DNA from: Yersinia massiliensis
GTDB lineage: Bacteria; Pseudomonadota; Gammaproteobacteria; Enterobacterales; Enterobacteriaceae
Direction of reading: 5' to 3'
DNA: 64,000 bases
Assembly: GCF_003048255.1 (NCBI RefSeq)
Contig: NZ_CP028487.1
Span: forward strand, 1,550,001 to 1,614,000
This document shows positions 19,370 to 29,099 of this stretch, one piece after another. The notes beneath the pieces are model-generated. The model ran no database searches. It was not told where the DNA came from and saw only the letters and a program-made list of their open reading frames with translations. How positions within the stretch are numbered: position 1 is the stretch's first letter; each line of letters opens with the position of its first letter. Both the position numbers and the translations under genes were made by a program.

Positions 19370-21382
19370 ATGAGTAAATCATTCAAACTACATTCTGAGT
19401 TTAAGCCAGCAGGCGATCAGCCTGAAGCCATCCGTAAACTGGAGGAGGGGCTGGAAAATGGTCTTGCCCACCAGACGCTGTTAGGGGTCACGGGATCAGG
19501 TAAAACCTTTACGGTTGCCAATGTGATTGCGGATTTGAATCGGCCGACGATGGTGCTGGCACCCAATAAAACGTTGGCCGCCCAATTGTATGGTGAGATG
19601 AAAGAGTTTTTCCCTGATAACGCGGTAGAGTATTTCGTCTCCTACTATGATTACTATCAGCCTGAAGCCTACGTCCCTAGCTCTGATACTTTTATCGAAA
19701 AAGACGCCTCGGTAAACGAACATATCGAACAGATGCGGTTATCTGCGACTAAAGCATTGCTAGAGCGGCGAGATGTGGTCGTCGTGGCGTCGGTTTCAGC
19801 CATTTATGGTTTGGGCGATCCCGACCTTTACCTGAAAATGATGCTACATCTGACGAAGGGCATGATCATCGATCAGCGCTCAATATTGCGCCGCTTGTCA
19901 GAGTTACAATACAGCCGCAATGACCAAGTTTTTCAGCGGGGTACTTTCCGCGTTCGTGGTGAGGTTATCGATATTTTCCCAGCAGAATCAGATGAATGGG
20001 CGCTGCGGGTAGAATTGTTCGATGAAGAAGTGGAGCGGCTCTCGATATTTGATCCCCTCACCGGCCAATTGCAACACGAAGTTCCGCGTTTTACGGTCTA
20101 CCCTAAGACGCACTACGTCACCCCCCGTGAGCGTATTTTGCAGGCAATGGAAGAGATCAAAGTCGAGTTAGCGGAACGGCGCAAGGTGCTGTTGGAGAAC
20201 AATAAACTCATCGAAGAACAGCGCATAACTCAACGTACTCAGTTTGATCTCGAAATGATGAATGAATTGGGTTACTGCTCCGGCATCGAAAACTATTCCC
20301 GCTATCTATCGGGCCGTGGGCCGGGCGAGCCACCACCAACGTTATTCGATTATCTGCCCGCAGATGGTTTGTTGATTGTCGATGAATCTCACGTCACGAT
20401 CCCGCAAATTGGTGCCATGTACAAAGGTGACCGTTCACGTAAAGAGACATTGGTGGAATATGGCTTCCGGTTACCCTCTGCGCTCGATAACCGGCCGATG
20501 CGTTTTGAAGAGTTTGAGGCTTTAGCGCCGCAAACCATCTATGTCTCGGCAACACCGGGTAAATATGAACTGGAGAAATCCGGTGGTGACGTGATTGATC
20601 AAGTGGTGCGGCCAACGGGGCTGCTTGATCCCATCATTGAAGTGCGGCCTGTCACGACGCAGGTCGATGATCTCTTATCAGAAATTCGTATCCGCGCAGC
20701 GATTAACGAGCGGGTGCTGGTGACCACGTTGACCAAACGTATGGCGGAGGACTTGACCGAGTATCTGATAGAGCATGGCGCACGTGTACGTTACCTGCAT
20801 TCAGATATTGATACCGTTGAACGGGTTGAAATTATCCGTGATTTACGTTTGGGTGAATTTGATGTGCTGGTGGGTATCAACTTGCTGCGCGAAGGTTTGG
20901 ATATGCCTGAAGTGTCATTGGTCGCAATTTTGGATGCCGATAAAGAAGGCTTCCTGCGCTCTGAACGCTCCCTAATCCAGACGATTGGCCGTGCGGCACG
21001 TAACCTCAACGGGAAAGCTATTCTCTACGGTGACCGCATCACGGCATCAATGGAAAAAGCCATTGGTGAAACAGAACGTCGGCGCGCTAAACAACAAGCA
21101 TACAACGAAGAACGTGGCATTATTCCGCAAGGGCTCAACAAGAAAATTGGCGACATTCTTCAGCTCGGTCAACCTTCTACCCGTGGCAAAGGGAAAGGGC
21201 GCAGCAACAAAGTGGTTGATACCCATGATTATCAATCCTTGGCACCGAAAGCGCTGGATCAGAAAATCCGTGAGCTGGAAGCAAAAATGTATACCCATGC
21301 GCAGAATCTGGAGTTTGAACAGGCCGCAGAATTACGTGATCAGGTCCATCAGTTGCGCCAGCAATTTATCGCCATTTCCTGA
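19370..21382 (+). CDS. uvrB: Excinuclease ABC subunit UvrB
   Basis: Damage-verification helicase of nucleotide excision repair, loaded by UvrA and partner of UvrC. The ATG at 19370 gives 670 residues beginning [21 protein letters not shown] (E. coli 673); the frame upstream to 19259 runs through the promoter and is not coding. Walker A is GVTGSGKT. The beta-hairpin region is [12 protein letters not shown]. Walker B is [13 protein letters not shown]. Helicase motif VI is QTIGRAARN. The C-terminal UVR motif ([26 protein letters not shown]) binds UvrC. Confidence 0.97.
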   Translation: MSKSFKLHSEFKPAGDQPEAIRKLEEGLENGLAHQTLLGVTGSGKTFTVANVIADLNRPTMVLAPNKTLAAQLYGEMKEFFPDNAVEYFVSYYDYYQPEAYVPSSDTFIEKDASVNEHIEQMRLSATKALLERRDVVVVASVSAIYGLGDPDLYLKMMLHLTKGMIIDQRSILRRLSELQYSRNDQVFQRGTFRVRGEVIDIFPAESDEWALRVELFDEEVERLSIFDPLTGQLQHEVPRFTVYPKTHYVTPRERILQAMEEIKVELAERRKVLLENNKLIEEQRITQRTQFDLEMMNELGYCSGIENYSRYLSGRGPGEPPPTLFDYLPADGLLIVDESHVTIPQIGAMYKGDRSRKETLVEYGFRLPSALDNRPMRFEEFEALAPQTIYVSATPGKYELEKSGGDVIDQVVRPTGLLDPIIEVRPVTTQVDDLLSEIRIRAAINERVLVTTLTKRMAEDLTEYLIEHGARVRYLHSDIDTVERVEIIRDLRLGEFDVLVGINLLREGLDMPEVSLVAILDADKEGFLRSERSLIQTIGRAARNLNGKAILYGDRITASMEKAIGETERRRAKQQAYNEERGIIPQGLNKKIGDILQLGQPSTRGKGKGRSNKVVDTHDYQSLAPKALDQKIRELEAKMYTHAQNLEFEQAAELRDQVHQLRQQFIAIS

Positions 21383-21550
21383 TAATCGCCTATTTAGCGC
21401 TTGAACGGGCAACGCGGGGCGGCAATTGATTTGGAAAAGGTCAATTGGCAAAGGAAAGATAAATTGGCATTTACTGCTTGTCGCACCCACCAATCCTGAT
21501 TAAGGTGTGCGGCTGATAAAATTGTCACCGAATAACGCGTGAGATAAAAA

Positions 21551-21799
21551 ATGAGTGATCACTTGTCCAAAGATCCATTGCACGGCATTACGCTGGAGCA
21601 ATTGCTGACCAAGTTGGTGGAACATTACGGCTGGGAAGAGCTGGGATACCGTATCCAGATCAACTGTTTCACCAGCGATCCCAGCATTAAATCGAGTTTG
21701 AAGTTCTTGCGGCGCACGCCGTGGGCACGGGCCAAAGTCGAAGCGCTCTATATCCATATGATTGAAAATGCAGCTTTGCGCGCTAAATCTCAGCCATAA
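21551..21799 (+). CDS. VF530 (DUF2132) family protein
   Basis: A small cytoplasmic protein of 82 residues. The blocks [51 protein letters not shown] and KVEALYIHM are the hallmark of the VF530/DUF2132 family, which has a known fold with DNA-binding-like features but no established function. It lies alone between uvrB and ybhK. Confidence 0.85.
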   Translation: MSDHLSKDPLHGITLEQLLTKLVEHYGWEELGYRIQINCFTSDPSIKSSLKFLRRTPWARAKVEALYIHMIENAALRAKSQP

Positions 21800-21879
21800 C
21801 GATATCTTAGCTGCGGCATTTTTAGCCGTTAGCATTTTTCAGGGGTAACGTGTTTATAGCTGTAACCCGTCGCGCGCAG

Positions 21880-22803
21880 TCAAGCAGATCCTGCGCCACC
21901 TAACTGCTGCAAAGTCGCTTCCAGTGCCTGACGCAATAACTCGCGATCGTGGCGGTAAGGGATATCTTTGGCTTCCAAGGGTTGCTGGATAATAATTCTG
22001 TCAGTGACCCCACTAATATCAATCCTTGGGCTAACGATGGCGGCATCAATTATCTTGCGACCAATCTTGCTTTCCATGATGGCCAGCTTTTCTTGTAATG
22101 ATAATTCCGCAGCCGCCACACTGAGTTCACGGCCCAAATTACCAATATAAATCATGCTGGCGGAGCTGCGGCGTAAAGCCTGCGTCAAATCATCTAACAG
22201 CAAGAGTGGCATCAAACTGGTCAGGAAGCTCCCTGGGCCAATCAAGATCACATCTGCCTGACTGATGGCTTCAATGGCTTCTCGAGTGGCATGGACATGA
22301 GGTGAGAGCAACATTTCTTGTGGCATGTGCGCCAATTGGTCGATATTCACTTCCCCATAGACCGGATGCCCTTCGCTATCGATTGCCACTAAATCGACGG
22401 GTTGTTCGGACATAGGGATTAGCCAAGCATCTACCTTCAGCAAGCTACGCACGAGATTGATGGCTTCAATGGGGCGAATGCTGAGATGATCCAGCGCCTT
22501 AAGCATCAAATTCCCCAGATTATGGCCTGCTAACTCACCATTACCGGTAAAACGATACTCAAACATTGCGGAAGCCACACTGGGCTCTGTAATCAATTGG
22601 TTAAGGCAGTTTCGTGTATCGCCCCAAGCAATGCCGCCTTCTGAGCGGCGTATACGCCCAGTTGAACCGCCATTATCCGTTGTAGTGACAATGCCCGTTA
22701 GGCGTGAACCTAAAGAGGAGAGGGCTGACATTACTCGACCCAAGCCATGACCGCCGCCAAGTGCAACCACCCGATCGAGATCCGCTAATGTGCGATTTCG
22801 CAT
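21880..22803 (-). CDS. ybhK: YbhK/YvcK family (CofD-like) protein
   Basis: 307 residues (E. coli YbhK 302) of the UPF0052/YvcK family. The N-terminal [17 protein letters not shown] and [28 protein letters not shown] are the nucleotide/sugar-nucleotide binding blocks. [15 protein letters not shown] is also conserved. In Gram-positives YvcK binds UDP-sugars and affects gluconeogenic growth and cell wall synthesis; the enterobacterial role is unclear. It is divergent from the moa operon, as in E. coli. Confidence 0.93.
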   Translation of the reverse strand: MRNRTLADLDRVVALGGGHGLGRVMSALSSLGSRLTGIVTTTDNGGSTGRIRRSEGGIAWGDTRNCLNQLITEPSVASAMFEYRFTGNGELAGHNLGNLMLKALDHLSIRPIEAINLVRSLLKVDAWLIPMSEQPVDLVAIDSEGHPVYGEVNIDQLAHMPQEMLLSPHVHATREAIEAISQADVILIGPGSFLTSLMPLLLLDDLTQALRRSSASMIYIGNLGRELSVAAAELSLQEKLAIMESKIGRKIIDAAIVSPRIDISGVTDRIIIQQPLEAKDIPYRHDRELLRQALEATLQQLGGAGSA

Positions 22804-23062
22804 ATTTTCCTGCCTAAAAAGTGTTACTTAGCTTTAATAGCATATACCCATCATTTTCAATCAGTCGCTGTTTCAAATTGTCGAAAGACTATCTTCTTAG
22901 CTTAGCCTTGAATCTTTTGGGTAACGCAAATGGTGCAATTGCTGCATAAGTTAACGGATTTACCGTTAAAACGCGATAAAAGCCATGATTTACGTGATTT
23001 TAAACAAGGTATTAGCGGGCAATTAATTTACTGTTAATAACGCGGTATTGTGTGTCCTAAGT

Positions 23063-23086
23063 CGTTGTATATAAAAATATATAGCG
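23063..23086. promoter_or_regulatory. ModE (molybdate-responsive regulator) site upstream of moaA
   Basis: The 24-base element begins CGTTGTAT and ends TATATAGCG, with an A-rich centre. Compared with the E. coli modA operator as I recall it (CGTTATAT-N8-ACATAACG), the two arms differ at only three positions and the total length is identical. It lies about 280 bases upstream of moaA, in the region where ModE activates the moa operon of E. coli. Confidence 0.7.
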
Positions 23087-23233
23087 AAAAACTGAGATTG
23101 GCTATCCTGTCGTTTTAGCGTTAGAATCTCTGTGAAAAGTAGGGTTTTTAGCGTTTAGTCGTCTTGATGTCGGCACGTGCCTGACTTTTTTAAACCATGG
23201 TTCAGCAGCAGTCACTGACCGTCTCTGAACTTA

Positions 23234-23362
23234 AACTCCTAGCCTTGGTGTCTAAGTTGTCTCGTTGGATGAATAACGAACAATATGATGCCTTGGCCGT
23301 GGCTTTAAGCCACCAGGGTGCGAGGCAGAAATGCCTGCATCTCCCGTATTTGGAAAGGTGTT
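23234..23362 (+). promoter_or_regulatory. Moco RNA motif (molybdenum cofactor riboswitch candidate) in the moaA leader
   Basis: The leader shares long blocks with the Moco RNA motif upstream of E. coli moaA: ACTCCTAGCC at the start, TTGGCCGTGGC pairing with GCCACCAGGG in the middle, a GGCA-GAAA-TGCC hairpin at 23324-23335, and TCCCGTAT-TGGAAAGGTG ending at the ribosome site. In E. coli this element represses moa translation when the cofactor is available. GGAAAGGTG forms the moaA Shine-Dalgarno region, so folding would control its access. Confidence 0.88.
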
Positions 23363-24343
23363 ATGGTACAACTTACTGACGCATTTGCGCGCAAGTTCTA
23401 TTATTTGCGCCTATCAATCACCGACGTGTGCAATTTTCGCTGTACCTATTGCCTGCCGGATGGTTATCGCCCTGACGGGCAAAAAAGTTTTCTGAGCCTT
23501 GATGAAATAAGCCGCGTCAGTCGCGCCTTTGCTTTGTTAGGGACGGAAAAAATCCGCCTGACGGGCGGTGAACCCTCTATGCGGCGTGATTTCACCGATA
23601 TCATTGCGACAATCCGCCAAAATCCTGCGATACGCACTATTGCTGTGACCACTAATGGTTATCGCTTAGCCCGTGACGCCATGCAATGGCGAGAGGCAGG
23701 GCTAACCGCCATTAACGTGAGTGTCGACAGCCTCGACCCGCGGCAATTTCATGCCATTACTGGGCAGGATAAATTCCATCAAGTCATGCAGGGTATTGAT
23801 GCCGCCTTTGAAGCCGGTTTTGACAAAATCAAAATCAATGCGGTGCTGATGCGAGATGTGAATGATCGCCAATTAAGTGCCTTCCTTCACTGGATTAAAT
23901 CCCGACCGATCCAACTGCGATTCATTGAGTTGATGGAAACGGGAGAGGGCGGCAATCTATTTCGCAAACACCATGTTTCCGGTGGCGTTATCCGCCAGCA
24001 ATTACTTCAGCAAGGTTGGCAACAGCAAGAACGTGCCCGCAGTGATGGCCCCGCACAGGTATTCCATCACCCTGATTACTTAGGGGAAGTGGGGCTTATC
24101 ATGCCGTATGAGAAAGATTTTTGCGCCAGTTGTAACCGCTTGCGTGTCTCAGCGCTGGGGAATCTGCACTTATGCTTATTTGGCGAACAAGGCATTACGC
24201 TGCGTGACCTGCTGGGCAGTGATGATCAGCAAGATGAATTGATGATGCGAATTCAGCGCGCACTGCAAACTAAGAAGCAGACCCATTTCTTGCATGAAGG
24301 CAACAGCGGTATCACGCAGAATTTATCGTTTATTGGCGGCTAA
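23363..24343 (+). CDS. moaA: GTP 3',8-cyclase MoaA
   Basis: A radical SAM enzyme; with MoaC it converts GTP to cyclic pyranopterin monophosphate, the first step of molybdenum cofactor synthesis. The start at 23363 gives 326 residues (E. coli 329) beginning [20 protein letters not shown]; the frame upstream runs through the riboswitch and is not coding. CNFRCTYC holds the N-terminal cluster, [20 protein letters not shown] the C-terminal cluster, and the chain ends in the functional GG tail (FIGG). Confidence 0.97.
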   Translation: MVQLTDAFARKFYYLRLSITDVCNFRCTYCLPDGYRPDGQKSFLSLDEISRVSRAFALLGTEKIRLTGGEPSMRRDFTDIIATIRQNPAIRTIAVTTNGYRLARDAMQWREAGLTAINVSVDSLDPRQFHAITGQDKFHQVMQGIDAAFEAGFDKIKINAVLMRDVNDRQLSAFLHWIKSRPIQLRFIELMETGEGGNLFRKHHVSGGVIRQQLLQQGWQQQERARSDGPAQVFHHPDYLGEVGLIMPYEKDFCASCNRLRVSALGNLHLCLFGEQGITLRDLLGSDDQQDELMMRIQRALQTKKQTHFLHEGNSGITQNLSFIGG

Positions 24344-24379
24344 CGCCTTTTAACATCAATAACGAAAATAATGAAAATA

Positions 24380-24859
24380 ATGACAAAACTCACCCACATC
24401 AACGCCGCTGGCGAAGCCCACATGGTCGATGTATCTGCCAAAGCAGATACCGTACGCGAAGCACGAGCGGAGGCATTTGTTGAAATGTACGCCGCGACAC
24501 TGGCAATGATCATTGACGGCAGCCATCACAAAGGCGACGTTTTTGCCACCGCACGTATTGCGGGCATTCAAGCAGCTAAACGCACTTGGGAACTCATCCC
24601 ATTGTGTCACCCGCTGCTACTGACCAAAGTGGAAGTGCAGTTAGAAGCTCAGCCTGAACACAATCGGGTGCGTATTGAGTCCTGCTGCCGTCTGACCGGT
24701 AAAACTGGCGTAGAAATGGAAGCCCTGACTGCGGCATCAGTCGCGGCACTGACCATCTACGATATGTGCAAAGCGGTGCAAAAAGACATGATTATTGGCC
24801 CAGTACGCCTGCTGGCAAAAAGCGGTGGGAAGTCTGGTGATTTTAAGGTGAACCCATGA
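24380..24859 (+). CDS. moaC: Cyclic pyranopterin monophosphate synthase MoaC
   Basis: Acts after MoaA to form the cyclic pyranopterin phosphate. The start at 24380 gives 159 residues (E. coli 161) beginning [19 protein letters not shown]; an ATG at 24371 would add three. Motifs [15 protein letters not shown] and [23 protein letters not shown] with the active-site Lys are present. moaC follows moaA by 36 bases; moaB, which stands between them in E. coli, is absent. It overlaps moaD by four bases. Confidence 0.96.
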   Translation: MTKLTHINAAGEAHMVDVSAKADTVREARAEAFVEMYAATLAMIIDGSHHKGDVFATARIAGIQAAKRTWELIPLCHPLLLTKVEVQLEAQPEHNRVRIESCCRLTGKTGVEMEALTAASVAALTIYDMCKAVQKDMIIGPVRLLAKSGGKSGDFKVNP

Positions 24860-25101
24860 TCCAGATTCTATTTTTCGCTCAGGTTCGTGAACTGGTGGGA
24901 ACCGATAGCCTGCAATTGGCGGCTGAGTTCCCAACCGTCGAGGCATTGCGGCAAGCGCTGTGCCAACGAGGTGATCGCTGGCAGTTGGCCCTCGAAGAGG
25001 GTAAGTTACTCACCGCGGTCAACCAATCGTTGGTGAGCGGGCAACATCCGCTGGTGGCTGGTGATGAAGTGGCCTTCTTTCCACCGGTGACGGGGGGATA
25101 A
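24856..25101 (+). CDS. moaD: Molybdopterin synthase small subunit MoaD
   Basis: A ubiquitin-fold sulfur carrier of 81 residues whose C-terminal GG ([10 protein letters not shown]) is thiocarboxylated by MoeB and inserted into MoaE. Size and tail match E. coli MoaD. It overlaps the moaC stop through ATGA, and its own stop overlaps the first moaE ATG by one base. Confidence 0.96.
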   Translation: MIQILFFAQVRELVGTDSLQLAAEFPTVEALRQALCQRGDRWQLALEEGKLLTAVNQSLVSGQHPLVAGDEVAFFPPVTGG

Positions 25102-25556
25102 TGATGGAACACACCCGTATTCACGTTGGGCCTGAAGCCTTCAATGTCGGTGATGAATATCAATGGTTATCGCAGTGTGACGAAGACGGCGCAGTCGTGA
25201 CATTTACCGGTAAAGTTCGCAACCACAATCTGGGCGAAAGTGTCAGCGCACTGACACTGGAACATTACCCCGGTATGACGGAGAAAGCGCTTGGCGACAT
25301 TATCGCTGAAGCGCGCGGCCGTTGGCCCCTACAGCGGGTGACGGTCATTCATCGTGTTGGGCCACTCTTCCCCGGCGATGAAATCGTCTTTGTTGGCGTC
25401 ACCAGTGCGCATCGTGGCATGGCATTTGATGCCGCTGAATTTATTATGGATTACTTAAAAACGAAGGCACCTTTCTGGAAACGGGAAGCCACTGCGGAGG
25501 GTGAACGTTGGGTTGAATCACGCGATAGTGACCATGCTGCCGCCAATCGCTGGTAA
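25101..25556 (+). CDS. moaE: Molybdopterin synthase catalytic subunit MoaE
   Basis: With MoaD it converts cyclic pyranopterin monophosphate to molybdopterin. 151 residues (E. coli 150). Conserved blocks are DGAVVTFTGKVRNHN, LTLEHYPGMTEKAL, IHRVGPLFPGDEIVFVGVTSAHR and the Lys-rich end YLKTKAPFWKRE. Two adjacent ATG codons (25101 and 25104) are possible starts. Last gene of moaACDE. Confidence 0.96.
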   Translation: MMEHTRIHVGPEAFNVGDEYQWLSQCDEDGAVVTFTGKVRNHNLGESVSALTLEHYPGMTEKALGDIIAEARGRWPLQRVTVIHRVGPLFPGDEIVFVGVTSAHRGMAFDAAEFIMDYLKTKAPFWKREATAEGERWVESRDSDHAAANRW

Positions 25557-25699
25557 ATCATACGTAAACCCATGTAAAGATTAGCGCTAAATACCGATTT
25601 TTACTCCCGTATTGAGGGTGTTTCTGTGTTAATCTAAAAGAGTCGGTGGGCTGTCAGTTGATAGCCTGTTTCATTATTTATATGCATAAGGTAACTACC

Positions 25700-26410
25700 A
25701 TGGATCGCTATCCACGCTCTAATGGTTCTATTGTCGAACGTGCCAACTCTGGCATTCAGGCATATATGGCGCAGGTATACGGCTGGATGACCTGTGGTCT
25801 GTTATTAACGGCGGTTGTCGCTTGGTACGCAGCGAATACACCTGCGATACTTAATTTTATTTTCTCCAGCCAGATTACTTTTTTCGGGCTGATCATTGTT
25901 CAGTTGGGCTTGGTATTTGTTATTTCAGGCATGGTTAATCGCCTGAGTGGTTCGATGGCAACCAGCTTGTTCATGCTCTATTCCGCATTAACGGGCTTAA
26001 CACTTTCCAGCATTTTGATCATGTATACCGGCGCGTCAATTGCCAGCACCTTTATCATTTGTGCGGGGATGTTTGGTGCGATGAGCTTCTACGGCTACAC
26101 CACCAAACGCGATTTGAGCGGCATGGGCAGTATGCTGTTTATGGGCCTGATCGGGATCGTATTAGCCTCGATTGTGAATATCTGGCTGAAAAGCCCTGCA
26201 TTAATGTGGGCAGTGACTTATATCGGTGTGCTCGTGTTCGTTGGCTTGACTGCATACGATACCCAGAAGTTGAAGAATATGGGTGCGCAGTTGGATCCTA
26301 ACGACAGAGATAGCTTCCGTAAGTATTCCATTGTTGGCGCATTGACGTTGTATCTTGATTTCATCAACTTGTTCTTGATGTTGCTGCGGATTTTCGGCAA
26401 CCGTCGTTAA
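25700..26410 (+). CDS. ybhL: YbhL, BAX inhibitor-1 family membrane protein
   Basis: An integral inner-membrane protein of the BI-1/TMBIM family, with about seven hydrophobic segments; its role in enterobacteria is not settled. The start at 25700 gives 236 residues (E. coli 234) with AAGGT upstream; the earlier frame from 25646 has no ribosome site. GLTAYDTQKLKNM near the C-terminus is the conserved family motif with the membrane Asp pair. It is the last gene before the siderophore locus. Confidence 0.94.
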   Translation: MDRYPRSNGSIVERANSGIQAYMAQVYGWMTCGLLLTAVVAWYAANTPAILNFIFSSQITFFGLIIVQLGLVFVISGMVNRLSGSMATSLFMLYSALTGLTLSSILIMYTGASIASTFIICAGMFGAMSFYGYTTKRDLSGMGSMLFMGLIGIVLASIVNIWLKSPALMWAVTYIGVLVFVGLTAYDTQKLKNMGAQLDPNDRDSFRKYSIVGALTLYLDFINLFLMLLRIFGNRR

Positions 26411-26454
26411 CAAGGGTTGGCCAGTTGATGCTGGTGAAGTGAAGTTCTGATGAA

Positions 26455-26480
26455 GGGCACCTGCGGGTGCCCTTTTTGTT
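26455..26480 (+). terminator. Rho-independent terminator after ybhL
   Basis: GGGCACC-TGC-GGGTGCCC followed by TTTTTGTTTTT; strong stem and T tract 45 bases after the ybhL stop. Confidence 0.9.
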
Positions 26481-26565
26481 TTTGGTGTCAGGGAGCAATT
26501 AGCACGTAGATTGAGAACCCGTACCGGCATAGCTCAACCGGCACGGGGTAGAACTATCAGAGGAC

Positions 26566-28782
26566 TTACCAGGAATAGCTGACCGTTGCGGTGGCAACAC
26601 GGCCACTGCCATAGAAACAAGCGGCCATTTGTGCGCAACTGGCGACATACTCTTTATTGAAAACGTTGTTGACGTTGACTTGCAAACTGGTGCCTTTCAG
26701 AGAAGGTACTGCTTGCCCGAGTTCATAGCGCATCATCCAGTCATACAGGGTCACTGCCGGGACTTTAAAGCTGTTCTTCGCATCTCCCCAACTGGTGCCG
26801 ATATATCGCACGCCCATACCGGTGGATAAGCCCTCTACCACGCCTTTATCAAAGGTATACATTCCCCAGAGTGAAGCAGAATGGCTCGGTGTACGGGCTG
26901 GCATTTTATCCAATTCAGCCAGTGTTTTGGTCTCACGCACTTTCCCTTTGGTGTAGGTATAGGCGGCAATCAAGTTGATATTATCGTTAATCTCACTGTT
27001 TAACTGGGCTTCGATACCCTGAGATTGTACTTCGCCAATCGGGACGCTATAGGCTAGCGCCTGATCGTATTGGCTGATGTTTTTCTGGCGCAAATCATAC
27101 AGCGCGGTGGTCAGCATGGTGCTGCTACCCGGTGGCTGATATTTGATGCCAATTTCAACCTGACGTGCGGTCACTGGGTCCAATGCCCCCGTCCCTGGCG
27201 CGCCTTTGGCGGTGCTAGGTTCAAATGAAGTACTGTAACTGGCGTAAGGAGAAATACCCGAATCGAAGGCATACAGTACGCCAGCACGGCCAGTGAAAGC
27301 ATGGTCGTCTTGCTGATCATGAGTGGCGGTTTTGCGGTACTGGTTTTTTAGCTGTGACCAGTCATAGCGCCCAGACAGCAGGAAGTTCCACTTATCCAGC
27401 TCAATTTGATCTTGTAAATAAACCCCGACTTGATCGAGCTTGGTCAGATCGCTGCTATTGAGTGATAAATCACTGTCCTGAATATTCAGGCCATAACTCG
27501 GCGATACCCAATCCAGATTGTATTTTGTCTGTACCGTTCCCATAAAGAATTGGCTATCGATACGGGTGCGTTTGTAATCTAACCCCGTCAGCACGGTATG
27601 GTTAAGTTGGCCAGTCCAGAAATCCGCTTGCAACTGGTTATCAACTGCAAATTCACCGGTTGTCTGTCGCTCGATTTGCGGGCGACGGGTCATGGTGCGG
27701 TTATCGGCGAGCAAATTCATAAAGACCAGATATTTATAGTCTTGTTTGTTATAGCTGTAGCGTAGATTCTGACGGAATTTTAAGGTGTCATTGATGTAAT
27801 GCTCAAGCGAATAACCAACAGACGTTTGTTCGCGCTCAGACTGATCAAATGAGGGGTCACTGACATTAAAGTCATAGGGAATTTTGCCGTAGGCAGTGCC
27901 AAACACCGTACCCGTTGCGGGTAAGAAGTTACGCGAGCCGGCTTTTGGCTCTTTCTGATAGCTGGTCAGTAAAGTAAAGGTGGTGTCTTCGTTCGGGATA
28001 AAGGTTAACGCAGGCGCAATCGCAAAGCGTTCCTGCTTAAATGAATTAACCGCATCATCTTGAGTTCTGCCAATGCCATTCAGGCGATAAAGCACTTTGC
28101 CTTCATCATCCACTGCACCGCCAAAGTCGAAAGCGGCTTCTGCCAAGCTGTTATTACCTGCACCGACCTGAACTTTATGGATGCTTTCTGCGGTTGGGCG
28201 CTTGCTAACCATATTGATTAAGCCACCTGGGTTGACCTGACCGTACAGCACGGAGGCAGGGCCACGCACTACTTCAATCCGTTCCAGTAACCATGGATCA
28301 ATTTGACCACCACGACGTGCGCCACCCAATGAGTTATAGCTCAAACCATCAAGAAAACGCGGTGCGTAACCAAAACCACGAATGATCACTTCATCATTCA
28401 TATTAGAGCCGCCCCGATACTCCGGTACAACGCCTGCGGTGTAGCGCAGAGCTTGTGCGACAGAGGTTGCACCTTGGTCTTGTATTTGCTGAGCGGTAAT
28501 AACAGAAACTGATTGTGGTGTGCGGATTAGCGGGGTATCGGTCTTGGTGCCAGTGGAGCTATTTTTAGCAACGAAACCATCATCTTGTTGCCCGCTGCCG
28601 GTTTGGGCAACCACCACCAGCTTATCTTCTTTCGACGCAGTGGCTTCTTTAGCGGTGGTCGCAGCGGAAGCTTGAAGAGAAGGAATTAATATTAATGCTG
28701 AGGTAAATAATAAGGTCTTTGATTTGCAGCTTGCCCGAAATGGCAATTTTGTTGGTCTCTTCTTGCCAGAAGTTTCAAACAT
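26566..28782 (-). CDS. TonB-dependent siderophore receptor
   Basis: An outer-membrane ferric-siderophore channel of 738 residues. A long signal peptide ends near LQASA, a TonB-box-like stretch (DKLVVVAQTG) follows, then the plug (TPQSVSVITAQQIQDQG, GFGYAPRFLDGL, VRGPASVLYGQVNPGGLINMVSKRP) and a 22-strand barrel ending in YSW. The plug and C-terminal blocks (NVNNVFNKEYVASC, FYGSGRVATATVSYSW) are of the FhuA/FoxA/FcuA type (TIGR01783-like) and not the FepA type. Its position, divergent from fes across a Fur box, makes the locally made catecholate the likely ligand. A ferrichrome-type ligand remains possible. Confidence 0.88.
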   Translation of the reverse strand: MFETSGKKRPTKLPFRASCKSKTLLFTSALILIPSLQASAATTAKEATASKEDKLVVVAQTGSGQQDDGFVAKNSSTGTKTDTPLIRTPQSVSVITAQQIQDQGATSVAQALRYTAGVVPEYRGGSNMNDEVIIRGFGYAPRFLDGLSYNSLGGARRGGQIDPWLLERIEVVRGPASVLYGQVNPGGLINMVSKRPTAESIHKVQVGAGNNSLAEAAFDFGGAVDDEGKVLYRLNGIGRTQDDAVNSFKQERFAIAPALTFIPNEDTTFTLLTSYQKEPKAGSRNFLPATGTVFGTAYGKIPYDFNVSDPSFDQSEREQTSVGYSLEHYINDTLKFRQNLRYSYNKQDYKYLVFMNLLADNRTMTRRPQIERQTTGEFAVDNQLQADFWTGQLNHTVLTGLDYKRTRIDSQFFMGTVQTKYNLDWVSPSYGLNIQDSDLSLNSSDLTKLDQVGVYLQDQIELDKWNFLLSGRYDWSQLKNQYRKTATHDQQDDHAFTGRAGVLYAFDSGISPYASYSTSFEPSTAKGAPGTGALDPVTARQVEIGIKYQPPGSSTMLTTALYDLRQKNISQYDQALAYSVPIGEVQSQGIEAQLNSEINDNINLIAAYTYTKGKVRETKTLAELDKMPARTPSHSASLWGMYTFDKGVVEGLSTGMGVRYIGTSWGDAKNSFKVPAVTLYDWMMRYELGQAVPSLKGTSLQVNVNNVFNKEYVASCAQMAACFYGSGRVATATVSYSW

Positions 28783-29099
28783 GATTTATCCCTATCTAGA
28801 AACACAAAAATATACCCTCGGAAACTATTGGGTATAGGTCTGATTTAATGAGTTATATAAAAGATTTCTAGCCATTCAATCATTAGCCGCACCACACCGC
28901 GCCCATGCCAAATGCGACAAGAGAGTGACACCCCAGAAAGAATGCGCACTATGTTATTGCAAATAATAATTGTTCTCAATAGAATTCGTATTCTCATAAG
29001 AAACACGTATGTATTAGCTTTCTCTTTAGTCGTTACGGGACAGGTATTCGCGCGAATAGCCGCGAATAGACTTGGGCAGTAAAATTAAGAGGGTTGAGT
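28783..29099. other. Divergent promoter region of receptor gene and fes
   Basis: 317 bases without a gene between two divergent iron-uptake transcripts. It contains a Fur-box candidate at 28959-28977 and a further AT-rich palindromic stretch (AGAATTCGTATTCTCAT) immediately downstream, possibly a second overlapping Fur half site. Confidence 0.6.
28959..28977. promoter_or_regulatory. Fur box between receptor gene and fes
   Basis: GCAAATAATAATTGTTCTC matches 13 of 19 positions of the Fur consensus GATAATGATAATCATTATC. Iron repression of both divergent transcripts is inferred. Confidence 0.6.

Noticed and set aside
23197..23379. 60-residue open frame upstream of moaA
   Set aside because: It runs through the Moco RNA motif and its sequence is explained by conserved RNA blocks; no ribosome site or family resemblance.
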